DNA from: Streptomyces sp. SCL15-4
GTDB lineage: Bacteria > Actinomycetota > Actinomycetes > Streptomycetales > Streptomycetaceae
Length of the DNA stretch: 64,000 nt
NCBI RefSeq assembly: GCF_033366695.1
Contig: NZ_JAOBTQ010000001.1
Location: 7,440,001-7,504,000 of the forward strand
Reading direction: 5' to 3'
The translations under genes were made by a program, and so were the position numbers. The notes under the pieces are model-generated. The model worked only from the letters and a program-made list of their open reading frames with translations, made no database searches and was not told the origin of the DNA. Below are positions 1-8,478 of the stretch, piece after piece (position 1 is the stretch's first letter; the number at the start of each line of letters is the position of its first letter).

Positions 1-432
1 CCCTACTGCGCCTCCGGCACCCCCGCCTGCGACGCCGACTACGCCTACGCCGAACGGCCCGCCGCCGTCCACCGCGCGGTCGGCCGCATCGGCCTCACCG
101 GCCGCATCGGCAAACCCCTGATCACCCTCCAGGGCACCCTCGACGTACTCCTGCCGATCAGCCAGGACTCCGACGTCTACGCCCGCATGGTCCACGAGGC
201 CGGCCGCGGTGCCCTGCTGCGCTACTACCGCATCGAGGACGGCACCCACACCGACTCCCTCGCCGACGCCTTCCCCGGCCGGCTCCGCCCGATGGTGCCC
301 TGCCACCGCGCCGCCTTCACCGCCCTGGAGCGCTGGCTCGCCGGAACGGGCCGCCCGCCCGCCGACCGCACGGTCGCCCGCCCGGCCGGAGCGGACCCCG
401 CCACCCTGCTCACCAGCTGCCCCCTGCGCTAG
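1..432 (+). CDS. Alpha/beta hydrolase, C-terminal part (gene starts before the window)
   Basis: The frame is open from the first base and ends at a TAG at 430-432, giving the last 143 residues of a larger protein. The segment GKPLITLQGTLDVLLPI followed by an IEDGTHTDSLAD stretch resembles the end of an alpha/beta hydrolase of the tannase/feruloyl-esterase or hydroxybutyrate-oligomer-hydrolase type, in which an Asp sits in the GTLD loop and a His in the GTHTD loop; both are present. The nucleophile Ser and any signal peptide lie outside the window, so the substrate cannot be judged. These enzymes are commonly secreted in Streptomyces. The alternative is another secreted esterase of the same fold. 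Confidence 0.6.
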   Translation, partial: PYCASGTPACDADYAYAERPAAVHRAVGRIGLTGRIGKPLITLQGTLDVLLPISQDSDVYARMVHEAGRGALLRYYRIEDGTHTDSLADAFPGRLRPMVPCHRAAFTALERWLAGTGRPPADRTVARPAGADPATLLTSCPLR

Positions 433-490
433 CCGGCCTGCCCGGCGCCCGCAGGTCACCCACCGGAGCACGGGCACGTACCATGGCCGC

Positions 491-988
491 ATGTCGTTCC
501 TCCGCCGCCGCAGCGCGACCCCTGCCGGACCCGACTTCGACGTGCTGGCCATGGACCCGGGCGACTGGCCGGGCAATCTCGGCGCGGGCCTGCTGCCCGC
601 CCCCGACGGCACCTGCCAGGGCGTCTTCCTGCGCTACGACCTGTTCGGCGGACGCGGCCCCGCCATGATCATCGGCAATCTCCCGGAGGGCTCCCCGGCC
701 CGCGACGTCGCCGAGGACGAGATCCCCTTCGAGGTGGGCCAGCTGCTGCTGGCGCTGGAGAACGACGAGGAGGTCACCGTCGTCGGCACCGAGGACACCC
801 CGGTGCTCCAGGGCGACAACCTCCTCATCGTGCGGCGGCTGAAGCTCTCCGAGAGCCGGATCTCCTGCGTCCAGTTCGACCGCAGCGACGGCGTCCTCGT
901 GACCATCGCCGCCTGGGACCGGCCCATCACCGACGACCTGTACGCCCTCCTGAAGCCGCTCCCGGCGGAACTGTTCCAGCAGGGCTGA
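491..988 (+). CDS. Conserved hypothetical protein, 165 aa
   Basis: The reading frame begins at the ATG for MSFLRRR and runs to the TGA at 986-988. The reverse frame is also open here, but this frame gives an ordinary acidic protein with no low-complexity bias. There is no signal peptide, membrane segment or motif that I recognise. The middle (around residues 75-130) alternates hydrophobic and acidic residues in a way that suggests a small beta-rich domain. It lies 58 bases after the esterase gene and converges on the amidase gene. A weak GGAG lies about 25 bases upstream, so the start is chosen mainly because the sequence before it is not protein-like. Function unknown. Confidence 0.6.
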   Translation: MSFLRRRSATPAGPDFDVLAMDPGDWPGNLGAGLLPAPDGTCQGVFLRYDLFGGRGPAMIIGNLPEGSPARDVAEDEIPFEVGQLLLALENDEEVTVVGTEDTPVLQGDNLLIVRRLKLSESRISCVQFDRSDGVLVTIAAWDRPITDDLYALLKPLPAELFQQG

Positions 989-1003
989 CACCCGTCGGCC
1001 GGC

Positions 1004-2980
1004 CTAGCGGGCCGCGGTCCCGTCCTCGACCGTCACGTCGGCGGCCCGGACGAAGGCGACCCGGTGGCCGTACTGGATCTCGTAGTACCGGTCCTCGCCC
1101 CTTACCACCCGGTGCGCGTCCGGGGTGAAGGTCACCGCGTAGTAGTACTCGCCCGGCATCTCGTCACCGACGACGTACCGCTGCCCGGCCGGGATCGTGT
1201 ACGGCAGCGGCACCACCGACTGGGCGGGGACACCCGCCGGGTAGGCCGCCTTCTCCGGGTAGGCCCGGCCGTACACCGGCACGCTCGCCAGGCCCTCGCG
1301 CGGGGTCACCACCAGGCCCTTCGCGGGCACCGCCGTGCGCTGCCCGGCCGGGTCGCGGAACCAGGCCTTCTGCCCGAGGTACCAGACGGCCGTCCAGTCA
1401 CCCCAGCGGCCGGCCACCGCGTACTGCTGGCCCGTGGAGACGCGCGAGGACAGGTCGTTCACCCCGTCGGTCGGGTCCGTCTTCACTCCGATGTCCCTGA
1501 TGAGCGGCGCGTTCTCGTCGTGGTCCGTGTACAGCCGCACTTCACCGGAGCCGTGCGCCGGGCAGGGCTCGCCCTTGGCGGCGCAGCCGGTGTACACGGG
1601 CCGGTTCGCGTCGTAGTCCGGCAGCACCGTCAGCACACCCGAGTGCGGTCCGGCCGTGCGCCGCAGCGGCCGGCCCAGCAGCCGGAAGTAGTGCCGCCAG
1701 TCCCAGTACGGTCCCGGGTCCGTGTGCATCCCCGGAATGGTGGAGGCGGTCGGCCCGGGCACGTTGTCGTGGCCGAGGACGTGCTGCCGGTCCAGCGGGA
1801 TGCCGTACGTCCTGGCCAGGTACCGCACCAGCCGCGCCGAGGAGCGGTACATCTCCTCCGTGTACCAGGCGTCCGGAGCGGCGAGGAACCCCTCGTGCTC
1901 GATGCCGATGGACCGGGCGTTGACATCCCAGTTGCCGGCGTGCCAGGCCACGTCCTTCGCCTTCACATGCTGGGCTATCAACCCATCGGTCGAGCGAATC
2001 GTGTAGTGCCACGACACATAGGTGGGGTCCTGGATCAGGTTCATCACCCCTTCCCAGGAACCCTCCGTGTCATGGATGACGATGTACTTGATCCGCTGGG
2101 ACGCCGGGCGGTCGCCGAGGTCGTGGTTGCCGTAGTCGTTGTCCCCGAACTCCTCGTAGGGCGCCGGGACCGAGGTGCACGAGACCGACCGGGGGCACTC
2201 GGTGCCGTCCGCCGGCAGTGTGCGCAGGCCCGCCGCCCGCAGCCGCCCGGTGCCGGGGTTCACCCGGGGCCGGGCGGCCAGGCTCACCAGCTGGCCGTCG
2301 TCCGTGATCCGCTCCTCGCCGGTGCGCAGCACGTCGTACACATCGTCGGCGTACGCGGCGGCGGTCGCCGTGTCGTCGGCACCCGAGAACCGGGCCACCG
2401 CGCCGTACCAGTCGGCCGGGTCGGCGCTCGCCGGCCCGCCCAGCTCCCGCTGCGCGGCGGCGAGCAGCGCGGCACCGCCGGCCACGTTCGCCGCCGGGTC
2501 CGACCGCAGTCGCGCGGCCGGGATGCCGGTCAGCTCCGCTGCCTTCGGCAGCGTCCGCAGCCGGGCCGGGACCGCCGAGGACGCCGGCGCCCCGGCCGTG
2601 GGATGCGGCGCGGGACGTGCGGTGTCGCCGCGGGCGTCCTCCGTGCCGTGGGCGAAGTGCTCCGCGGTGGCGAGCGCGGTGCGGGCGTCGGTGAGGTGCA
2701 TCGGGCCGTAGCCGCCGGTCACGCTGGGCGCGCCGCCGTGCCGGTCCCAGCGGGACTGGAGATAGGAGACGGCCAGCAGCACGCTCTGCGGCACGTGGTA
2801 GTCGGCCGCCGCGGCGGCGAACGCCTGTTGCAGACGGTGCGCGGAGGGGTCCGGGGCGGGGTGGGCGGGGGCCGCGCCGAGCAGCGACAGCAGCAGGGCC
2901 GCGGAGGCGAGCGGGACGACGGTCCGCAGCGGGCGTCCGGGGCCGTCCGGGGCCGGGGGAGCGGTGGCGGGTCCTCGCAA
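1004..2980 (-). CDS. Secreted N-acetylmuramoyl-L-alanine amidase (Amidase_2 family)
   Basis: An exported peptidoglycan amidase that should cut between muramic acid and the stem peptide. I place the start at a TTG at 2980, preceded by GGAGG with five bases between; the frame is open further upstream but that part is not protein-like. The 658-residue product has an N-terminal hydrophobic signal segment (around residues 20-42), a lysozyme/transglycosylase-like helical region, then an Amidase_2 domain with the zinc-type motifs YIVIHDTEG, SWHYTIRS, AWHAGNW, IGIEHEG and VLGHDNVPGP. The C-terminal 200 residues look like SH3-type repeats that probably bind cell wall. It is convergent with the gene before it. 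The alternative start is a more upstream GTG or ATG without a good ribosome site. Confidence 0.85.
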   Translation of the reverse strand: MRGPATAPPAPDGPGRPLRTVVPLASAALLLSLLGAAPAHPAPDPSAHRLQQAFAAAAADYHVPQSVLLAVSYLQSRWDRHGGAPSVTGGYGPMHLTDARTALATAEHFAHGTEDARGDTARPAPHPTAGAPASSAVPARLRTLPKAAELTGIPAARLRSDPAANVAGGAALLAAAQRELGGPASADPADWYGAVARFSGADDTATAAAYADDVYDVLRTGEERITDDGQLVSLAARPRVNPGTGRLRAAGLRTLPADGTECPRSVSCTSVPAPYEEFGDNDYGNHDLGDRPASQRIKYIVIHDTEGSWEGVMNLIQDPTYVSWHYTIRSTDGLIAQHVKAKDVAWHAGNWDVNARSIGIEHEGFLAAPDAWYTEEMYRSSARLVRYLARTYGIPLDRQHVLGHDNVPGPTASTIPGMHTDPGPYWDWRHYFRLLGRPLRRTAGPHSGVLTVLPDYDANRPVYTGCAAKGEPCPAHGSGEVRLYTDHDENAPLIRDIGVKTDPTDGVNDLSSRVSTGQQYAVAGRWGDWTAVWYLGQKAWFRDPAGQRTAVPAKGLVVTPREGLASVPVYGRAYPEKAAYPAGVPAQSVVPLPYTIPAGQRYVVGDEMPGEYYYAVTFTPDAHRVVRGEDRYYEIQYGHRVAFVRAADVTVEDGTAAR

Positions 2981-3181
2981 GGCGGCCTCCAGTGAAGGGC
3001 GGGGCGTGCGGCGCCGGGCTGGGTCAGTGGTACCGGCTGGCCGACGTCCCGTCAATGAGGCCGACAGGAAGGCGACTTCCCACGTCACGGAGGGTTCACG
3101 GCGAGTTTCGCGAGAGCGCGGCCCGGGCCTGCGGAGCGTCACTGGCGTACACCACTGGCCGCCGCCCCGGCCCGCGCGAAA

Positions 3182-3220
3182 GGTCCGCGGTGCGCCGCCG
3201 CTCGGGGCGCACCGCGGACC
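3182..3220 (-). terminator. Hairpin terminator after the phosphotransferase gene
   Basis: A perfect 15-base inverted repeat, GGTCCGCGGTGCGCC with its complement, surrounds a 9-base loop. It starts 10 bases past the stop of the minus-strand phosphotransferase gene. There is no T-run, as is usual for Streptomyces terminators. Confidence 0.75.
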
Positions 3221-3229
3221 GTCCCCCCG

Positions 3230-4378
3230 TCAGCGGGTGCCGACCGCCGCGCGCACCGCCCTGCGGGCCAGCTGGCAGTCGTCGTGCAACCGCCGCAGCA
3301 GCAGCCGCTGTTCCTCGCCGGACGGCACGGCACCCGGCTGCGCCGCGCCCGGGACCGGCGGAGCCGCCTCCCGCATGGAACGCTGCACGGCCGTCTCCAC
3401 GGTGCGGATCTCCCGGGTCACCAGCAGCATCAGGTTCACCAGGAAGGCGTCCCTGGAAGCCGGGCCCGCCGACTGGGCGAGCTGGCTGATGTTCCGCCGG
3501 GCCACCGGAGCGGCCTCCCCGAGGGCCAGCCACAGCGTCGCCAGGTCGTAACCCGGCAGGTACCAGCCCGCGTGCTCCCAGTCCACCAGCACCGGACCGG
3601 CCGGTGACAGCAGGATGTTGGACAGCAGGGCGTCGCCGTGGCAGAACTGGAGCATGCCGTGCCGGCCCACCTCGTGCGCGATGCCGTGCAGCAGTTTCTG
3701 CAGGTCGCCGAGGTCCCGGTCGGTGAGCAGGCCCAGCTCGTGGTACCGGGAGATCCGGGCCGCGTAGTCCAGCGGCATGTCGAAGGTGCCCGCCGGGGGC
3801 CGCCAGGCGTTCACCCGGCAGATCGCGCCGAGCGCGGCCCGGATGTCCGCGCGCGGCGGCGCCTCCATCGGATGCCGCCGCAACGCCACCGGGCGGCCCG
3901 GCAGCCGCTCGATCACCAGCGTGCAGTTGTCCGGATCCGCCGCGATCAGCCTCGGCACCCGCACCGGCGGCCGGTGCCGGACGAACGAGCGGTATGCGGC
4001 TATTTCCTGACGACTCCGCTCCACCCAGACGGGCGAGTGGTCCAGGAGACACTTCGCGACCGCCGTCCCCCGTCCCGTCGTCCCGACCAGGAGCACCGAC
4101 CGTCCACCCTGCCGCAGCACCTGCACCGGGGCGAACTCCGGGCAGATCCGGTGCACCGAGGCGAGCGCGGTCCGCAGCTGCGCGCCCTGCGGGCCGGACA
4201 GGTCCAGCCGTCCGCTGAGCGGCTGGGCTCCGGGCCGGCCCGGGACCCGCCGGGGCCGGACCACCCCCGGCACGGGGACGCCCGGACGCGCCACCGGGTC
4301 CAGGTACGGTCCGCCGCCCGCAGGACGGGAGCGCAGCGGCCGGGCCGGGGCGGACACGGAGGACGATGCTGCGTACAT
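3230..4378 (-). CDS. Aminoglycoside-phosphotransferase-family kinase
   Basis: A 382-residue APH/choline-kinase-fold protein. The catalytic loop reads [12 protein letters not shown] (H247, D249, N254) and the metal-binding Asp sits in LVDWEHAG (D266), so the phosphotransfer centre is complete. The N-terminal 60 residues are rich in Pro and Arg and probably disordered. I chose the ATG at 4378 (MYAASSS), with AAGGGA 12 bases upstream; the frame remains open for about 100 more codons, but those look non-coding. It is divergent from the NsdA-like regulator and shares a 334-base promoter region with it. The substrate is unknown; the family includes both antibiotic kinases and housekeeping small-molecule kinases, and nothing here indicates resistance. 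Confidence 0.8.
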   Translation of the reverse strand: MYAASSSVSAPARPLRSRPAGGGPYLDPVARPGVPVPGVVRPRRVPGRPGAQPLSGRLDLSGPQGAQLRTALASVHRICPEFAPVQVLRQGGRSVLLVGTTGRGTAVAKCLLDHSPVWVERSRQEIAAYRSFVRHRPPVRVPRLIAADPDNCTLVIERLPGRPVALRRHPMEAPPRADIRAALGAICRVNAWRPPAGTFDMPLDYAARISRYHELGLLTDRDLGDLQKLLHGIAHEVGRHGMLQFCHGDALLSNILLSPAGPVLVDWEHAGWYLPGYDLATLWLALGEAAPVARRNISQLAQSAGPASRDAFLVNLMLLVTREIRTVETAVQRSMREAAPPVPGAAQPGAVPSGEEQRLLLRRLHDDCQLARRAVRAAVGTR

Positions 4379-4712
4379 GGGAAAGACAGATCCCTTCGTG
4401 TGCCTGCTGTGCCTGCCTGTACGTCCGCACTCCGAACCCGTGCTCGCGGGGGCGTGCCCCGTGAGCGTGGTTTCGGGAGCGTGCGCCCACCCGACCCGGC
4501 CCTCCGGACACACCCTGGGGAATGTGCCCGGCATGTGCGACCGGACGGCCGTCACCGGGAGGTGGCGGACCGGGTCGGGGTGGCGCTTTCCTACCTGACA
4601 CCCGATGGCCGGTGGCACACCATCTGGCGGACCCTGGCGAACCGTGGCGAATAGTCGCCCGGCAACCCGCACCCGGCTACTGTCAACTCAGCCGAGAACC
4701 TGGGGGCTTGAC
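4379..4712. other. Divergent intergenic region, phosphotransferase / NsdA-like gene
   Basis: This 334-base gap holds the promoters of two divergent genes. Near 4625-4660 the element TGGCGA/TGGCGG occurs three times within about 30 bases, which could be a regulator binding array. I see no convincing -35/-10 pair, no small gene and no hairpin. Confidence 0.4.
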
Positions 4713-6209
4713 GTGAGCGGACGACCCAACACCCGCCTCGCCGACCTGTTCGGCCTGGCCGGCTGGTCGAAGGGCGAACTCGCGAGGCTGGTCAACCGGC
4801 AGGCGGCGGCCATGGGCCACCCCCAGCTGGCGACCGACACCTCCCGGGTACGGCGGTGGATCGACATGGGAGAGATCCCGCGCGATCCCGTACCGCGGGT
4901 GCTGGCGGCCCTGTTCACCGAGCGTCTCGGCCGTGTCGTGACCATCGAGGACCTCGGTCTGGTACGGCAGGGGCGTGCGGGGAAACGGCAGGGCGACGGG
5001 ATCGAGGAACATCCCGACGGCCTGCCCTGGCCGCCCGGGCGGACCGCCGCGGTCCTCACCGAATTCACGGGAATGGACCTCATGCTCAACCGACGCGGCT
5101 TGGTGGGCGCGGGTGCCGCGCTCGCCACGGGATCCACACTCAGCGGTGCCATGCACGACTGGCTGCACACCGATCCGGCCCTCAGGGCCGATGCCCCTGT
5201 CCTCGACGACCCTCTGCACGCCGACCCGGCCGGTTTCGACCGGTACGAGGCCGCTCCCGTCGGATCCCAGGAGATCGAGGCGCTGGAGCGCTCGGTCGAG
5301 GTGTTCCGCGCCTGGGACGCGGCCCGCGGCGGCGGCCTCCAGCGCAAGGCGGTGGTGGGCCAGCTCAACGAGGTGGGCGGCATGCTCGCCTACCACCATC
5401 CGCCCCACCTCCAGCGGCGTTTGTGGGGCGTCGCCGCCAACCTCGCCGTCCTGGCGGGCTGGATGTCGCACGACGTCGGCCTGGAGCCCACGGCGCAGAA
5501 GTACTTCGTGATCGCCGCGCACGCCGCCCGGGAGGGCGGTGACCGGCCGCGCGCCGGGGAGGCGCTGTCCCGCGCGGCGCGGCAGATGGTGCACCTCGGC
5601 CGCCCGGACGAGGCCCTGGACCTGATGAAGCTCGCCCAGTCCGGCGCCGGGGACGGCCTCCAGCCGCGTACGAAGGCGATGTTCCACACCATCGAGGCCT
5701 GGGCGCAGGCGTCGATGGGCAAGGGGCAGGCGATGCGCCGCACGCTCGGGCACGCGGAGGACCTGTTCGTCGTCGACCGGCAGGACGCGGCGACGCCGGA
5801 CTGGATGCAGACCTTCAAGGACGCCGACCTGTACGGCATGCAGGCGCTCGCCTACCGCACCCTGGCGGAGTTCGACCCGGGAGCGGCCGAACACGCCCAG
5901 CACTACGCGCAGAAGGCCCTCGCCCTGCGGGTGGACGGACGGGAACGCTCGAAGATCTTCGACCATCTGTCCATGGCGTCCGCCTGTTTCATCGCCGACG
6001 ACCCCGAACAGGCCGACCGTTACGCGCGGCTGGCGCTGATGGCGATGGGCTCGAACTCCTCGCGTCGCACCTGGGACCGGCTGCGGCAGATGTACCAGCT
6101 GACCGCGCAGTACGCCGGCTGCCCGAGAATCCAGGAGCTGCGGGAGGAGATCAGGATCTCCCTGCCCAAGCAGCGGGCCAGGACGGATGGCGCCGGAGCG
6201 CAGGCGTAG
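4713..6209 (+). CDS. NsdA-like developmental/antibiotic regulator
   Basis: A 498-residue protein starting at the GTG at 4713. The N-terminal part (LFGLAGWSKGELARLVNR and a following WIDMGEIPRDPVPRVLA) resembles the helix-turn-helix-like start of the NsdA family, and the remaining 350 residues are helical repeats of TPR character (for example residues 190-450). In Streptomyces coelicolor NsdA represses sporulation and antibiotic production; several paralogues exist and I cannot say whether this is NsdA itself or a paralogue. A Gly/Ala/Leu-rich segment near residue 135 is mildly hydrophobic but too short to call a membrane span. The upstream GGGGG is seven bases from the start. Confidence 0.75.
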   Translation: MSGRPNTRLADLFGLAGWSKGELARLVNRQAAAMGHPQLATDTSRVRRWIDMGEIPRDPVPRVLAALFTERLGRVVTIEDLGLVRQGRAGKRQGDGIEEHPDGLPWPPGRTAAVLTEFTGMDLMLNRRGLVGAGAALATGSTLSGAMHDWLHTDPALRADAPVLDDPLHADPAGFDRYEAAPVGSQEIEALERSVEVFRAWDAARGGGLQRKAVVGQLNEVGGMLAYHHPPHLQRRLWGVAANLAVLAGWMSHDVGLEPTAQKYFVIAAHAAREGGDRPRAGEALSRAARQMVHLGRPDEALDLMKLAQSGAGDGLQPRTKAMFHTIEAWAQASMGKGQAMRRTLGHAEDLFVVDRQDAATPDWMQTFKDADLYGMQALAYRTLAEFDPGAAEHAQHYAQKALALRVDGRERSKIFDHLSMASACFIADDPEQADRYARLALMAMGSNSSRRTWDRLRQMYQLTAQYAGCPRIQELREEIRISLPKQRARTDGAGAQA

Positions 6210-6224
6210 GGCCGGCGCACCGTC

Positions 6225-6241
6225 CGGCCCGGCGGGCCGGT
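6225..6241. terminator. Short GC hairpin between convergent genes
   Basis: CCGGCCC and GGGCCGG pair across a 3-base loop between the stop of the NsdA-like gene and the stop of the PP2C-type gene. It is short, so it is only a possible shared terminator. Confidence 0.4.
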
Positions 6242-6280
6242 TGCCGTCACACGGTGATCATCGTCGGGTGGTGGCCGTCG

Positions 6281-7669
6281 TCAGGCGGTGACCTTCGCGG
6301 CGAGCACGCACGCGTCGTCCTCGCGTCCGGGTCCGCCGAACTCCTCGACGACCGTGCGGACACAGTCCCGCGCGGTGTGCGCGGGGCCGAACCGGGAGGC
6401 GAGGCCGAGCAGCCGGTCCACGGCCGCCGTCCCGCCGTGCTCCGGCAGCAGCGCGCCGGTGTGCAGCAGGAGCAGGTCGCCCGGTCGCAGGGTGACGGCG
6501 GACTCTTCGTAGACGGTGCCGGAGGAGGCGCCGAGGGGGGTGCCGTCCGGCGCGTCCAGCAGGCGCCCCGTCCCGCCGCGGTACAGCAGCGGGGCGGGGT
6601 GTCCGGCCCGTGCCCAGACCAGGGTGCGGGTCGTGGGCCGGTAGCGGCAGCAGACGGCGCTGCCGAGGGCGGGCTGCGCGGCGGTGCCGAGCAACCGGTT
6701 CAGCAGGGTGAGCAGCCGTCCGGGCAGGGTCCCGGCCATCGCCATGCCGCGTACGGCGCCGAGCAGCATCGCCATGCCGGAGGCGGCGGCCTGCCCGGTG
6801 AGACCGCCCACGGTGAGCAGGGTCTGGCCGTCGGCCAGGTCCAGCGCGTCGTACCAGTCGGCGCCGATCAGGGTGGCGGTCGCGGCCGGAATGCGGTGGG
6901 CGGCCAGGTCCAGGGCCACCGGGCCCTGGTGCGAAAGCCGCAGGGAGCCGTGCCAGGGCGGCAGCACGGCCTCCTGTAACTCCGCCGCGATCCGGTGCTC
7001 GGTCCGCTCCCGCCGGCGGCGCCGGTGCAGCGTGTCCCGGGTCTCGCTCACCGTCCGCTGGCTGCGGCGCAGTTCGCTGACGTCGCGGAGCACGGCCCAC
7101 ATGGAGGTCGTGCCGCCGTCGGCGCCGAGCACGGGTTCGCCCATCATGTGTACGGTCCGTACGACACCGTCGGGACGTACGACGCGGAACTCGCCGTCGA
7201 TGGGCCTGGCGTCGACCAGGCAGGCCGTCACCATCTCGGTGAGTCTCGGCCGGTCCTCCGCCGGCACCAGGCCGGGCAGTTCGTCCAGGGTGAGAGCGGG
7301 ACCGGCCGGGTCGAGGCCGAGGATCCGGTACAGCTCCGCGGACCAGGTGACCTCGTCCGTCAGCAGGTTCCACTCGGCGCTGCCGACGCGGCTGAGCAGC
7401 GAACCGCCCGGAGCGGCCGGCGCCGGTCGGGGCGGCGGGCCGTCCCGCAGCTGGGCCAGGTGCGCGTCGACGTCGTTCAGCTGGTGCAGGGCGAGGTCGT
7501 ACAGGGCGCGCTGCCAGCGTTCCTCGGGGTCCGCGCCGTCGCCCCGGGTGTCACGCCGTACGGCGTCCACGTCGCCCTTGAGCCGCCGCGTCTGCGTGAT
7601 CAGCGCCTCGACCGAGCCGCGGCCGGGCGGCTGGGCGGCTGGGCGGTCCGCGGAGACTGGGGACGGCAT
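6281..7669 (-). CDS. PAS-domain PP2C (SpoIIE/RsbU-type) protein with an eroded active site
   Basis: A 462-residue cytoplasmic protein. Residues 1-80 are helical, 95-205 form a PAS fold (SAEWNLLTDEVTWSAELYRI through WAVLRDVSEL), and 225-460 form a SpoIIE-type PP2C phosphatase domain. In active members metal-binding Asp residues occur in GGDWYD, VGDVxGHG, YTDG and the final DD. Here the first (GADWYDA, 269-275) and last (EDDACVLA, 450-457) are kept, but VGD is VGGLTGQ (287-293) and YTDG is HTGA (403-406). Loss of two of the four metal-site positions suggests a weak or inactive phosphatase that may act by binding an anti-sigma antagonist. Start ATG 7669 has GGAG six bases upstream. Confidence 0.85.
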   Translation of the reverse strand: MPSPVSADRPAAQPPGRGSVEALITQTRRLKGDVDAVRRDTRGDGADPEERWQRALYDLALHQLNDVDAHLAQLRDGPPPRPAPAAPGGSLLSRVGSAEWNLLTDEVTWSAELYRILGLDPAGPALTLDELPGLVPAEDRPRLTEMVTACLVDARPIDGEFRVVRPDGVVRTVHMMGEPVLGADGGTTSMWAVLRDVSELRRSQRTVSETRDTLHRRRRRERTEHRIAAELQEAVLPPWHGSLRLSHQGPVALDLAAHRIPAATATLIGADWYDALDLADGQTLLTVGGLTGQAAASGMAMLLGAVRGMAMAGTLPGRLLTLLNRLLGTAAQPALGSAVCCRYRPTTRTLVWARAGHPAPLLYRGGTGRLLDAPDGTPLGASSGTVYEESAVTLRPGDLLLLHTGALLPEHGGTAAVDRLLGLASRFGPAHTARDCVRTVVEEFGGPGREDDACVLAAKVTA

Positions 7670-8018
7670 GAGCACTCCGGAAATGGGGGGACGGTACGGC
7701 GGGCGGCGGCGGGGGACCGTTACGACTCTCGCACAGCCCGCGACGGCCTGTAAGGGATTTGGCAACACACGATGCGGTGGTGCCTCAGGCATATGCCAGA
7801 GTCCTCTCGGGGGGAGGGAAGGGGACGAACGGCGCACTTGTCACGTCGGTCAAGTCGTAGTGCCCGTACGTGAGTTGGATGAGACGGACGGTCCGGGCAC
7901 GTTGTTCGCGCGGGTGTTCGGAGGCATTGCGTTCCAGGAAGCGGCCGAAGGCCGGTACCTGCCGAATTCTGACCGGAATTGACGCCATGCGAGCCGCCCG
8001 CGCGGACTCCTTAAAAGC
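7670..8018. other. Divergent intergenic region, PP2C-like / SsgA-like genes
   Basis: This 349-base gap separates two divergent genes. A small imperfect inverted repeat, AATTC/GAATT with six bases between, lies at 7965-7980, 39 bases before the SsgA-like start. The sequence just before that start (CTCCTTAAAAGC) offers no ribosome site. I see no supported gene. Confidence 0.4.
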
Positions 8019-8432
8019 ATGGAGACCACCGTCGCACAGCTCGCCCACGCCCGCCTCGTCGCCGCCGGGGACCAGGAGGTCCCGGTGCCCGCCACGCTCC
8101 GCTACACCGCGGACGACCCGCTCGCGGTGTACCTCGACTTCCCCGCCGAGGCCGCCCTGCACGGCGAGGAGGTCACCTGGACCTTCGCCCGCTCCCTGCT
8201 CGACGAGGGGCTCGGGGCCCCGGCCGGCCACGGGGACGTACGGATATGGCCCTGCGGCCGCACCGGAACCGTCCTGGAACTGCACTCGCCGCACGGCATG
8301 GCCCTGCTGCTCTTCCGGGCCTCGGTGCTGCGCGGCTTCCTCGGGCGCACGTACCAGGTGGTGGCGAGCGGCGAGGAGGATGTGTCCGAGGTGGTGGAAC
8401 GGGGGCTGAGCGCGCTGTTCGGAGGCGTGTGA
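8019..8432 (+). CDS. SsgA-like protein (SALP), sporulation/cell-division family
   Basis: A 137-residue protein with the SALP layout: a short N-terminal helix, a beta domain with VPVPATLRYTADDPLAVYL and GEEVTWTFARSLLDEGL, then the typical GDVRIWP and a C-terminal LGRTYQVV followed by an acidic helix. Family members help place or activate septum formation during sporulation in Streptomyces (SsgA recruits SsgB, which recruits FtsZ; others control wall remodelling). Which subgroup this is cannot be read safely. The start ATG is fixed by family length, because no Shine-Dalgarno sequence precedes it; translation may be weak or leaderless. A second SALP gene lies at 52661-53086. Confidence 0.9.
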   Translation: METTVAQLAHARLVAAGDQEVPVPATLRYTADDPLAVYLDFPAEAALHGEEVTWTFARSLLDEGLGAPAGHGDVRIWPCGRTGTVLELHSPHGMALLLFRASVLRGFLGRTYQVVASGEEDVSEVVERGLSALFGGV

Positions 8433-8478
8433 GCCGGTCCGGCGGCACTTTGGTGCCCTGGTCGCGCGGCCGCGGGCG

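Noticed and set aside
3230..4378. Reading the phosphotransferase as an aminoglycoside-resistance gene.
   Set aside because: The APH fold is shared by many housekeeping kinases, and no antibiotic genes are nearby.
4066..4654. Possible extension of the phosphotransferase by about 100 residues at its N-terminus.
   Set aside because: The extra part is Pro/Arg/His-rich without structure and contains the promoter-like region; the ATG at 4378 matches normal family length better.
7785..7988. A 67-codon minus-strand frame in the gap between the PP2C-like and SsgA-like genes.
   Set aside because: It has fewer Arg/Pro runs than most non-coding frames, but no ribosome site within reach of its ATG and no recognisable family. 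Left out as unsupported.
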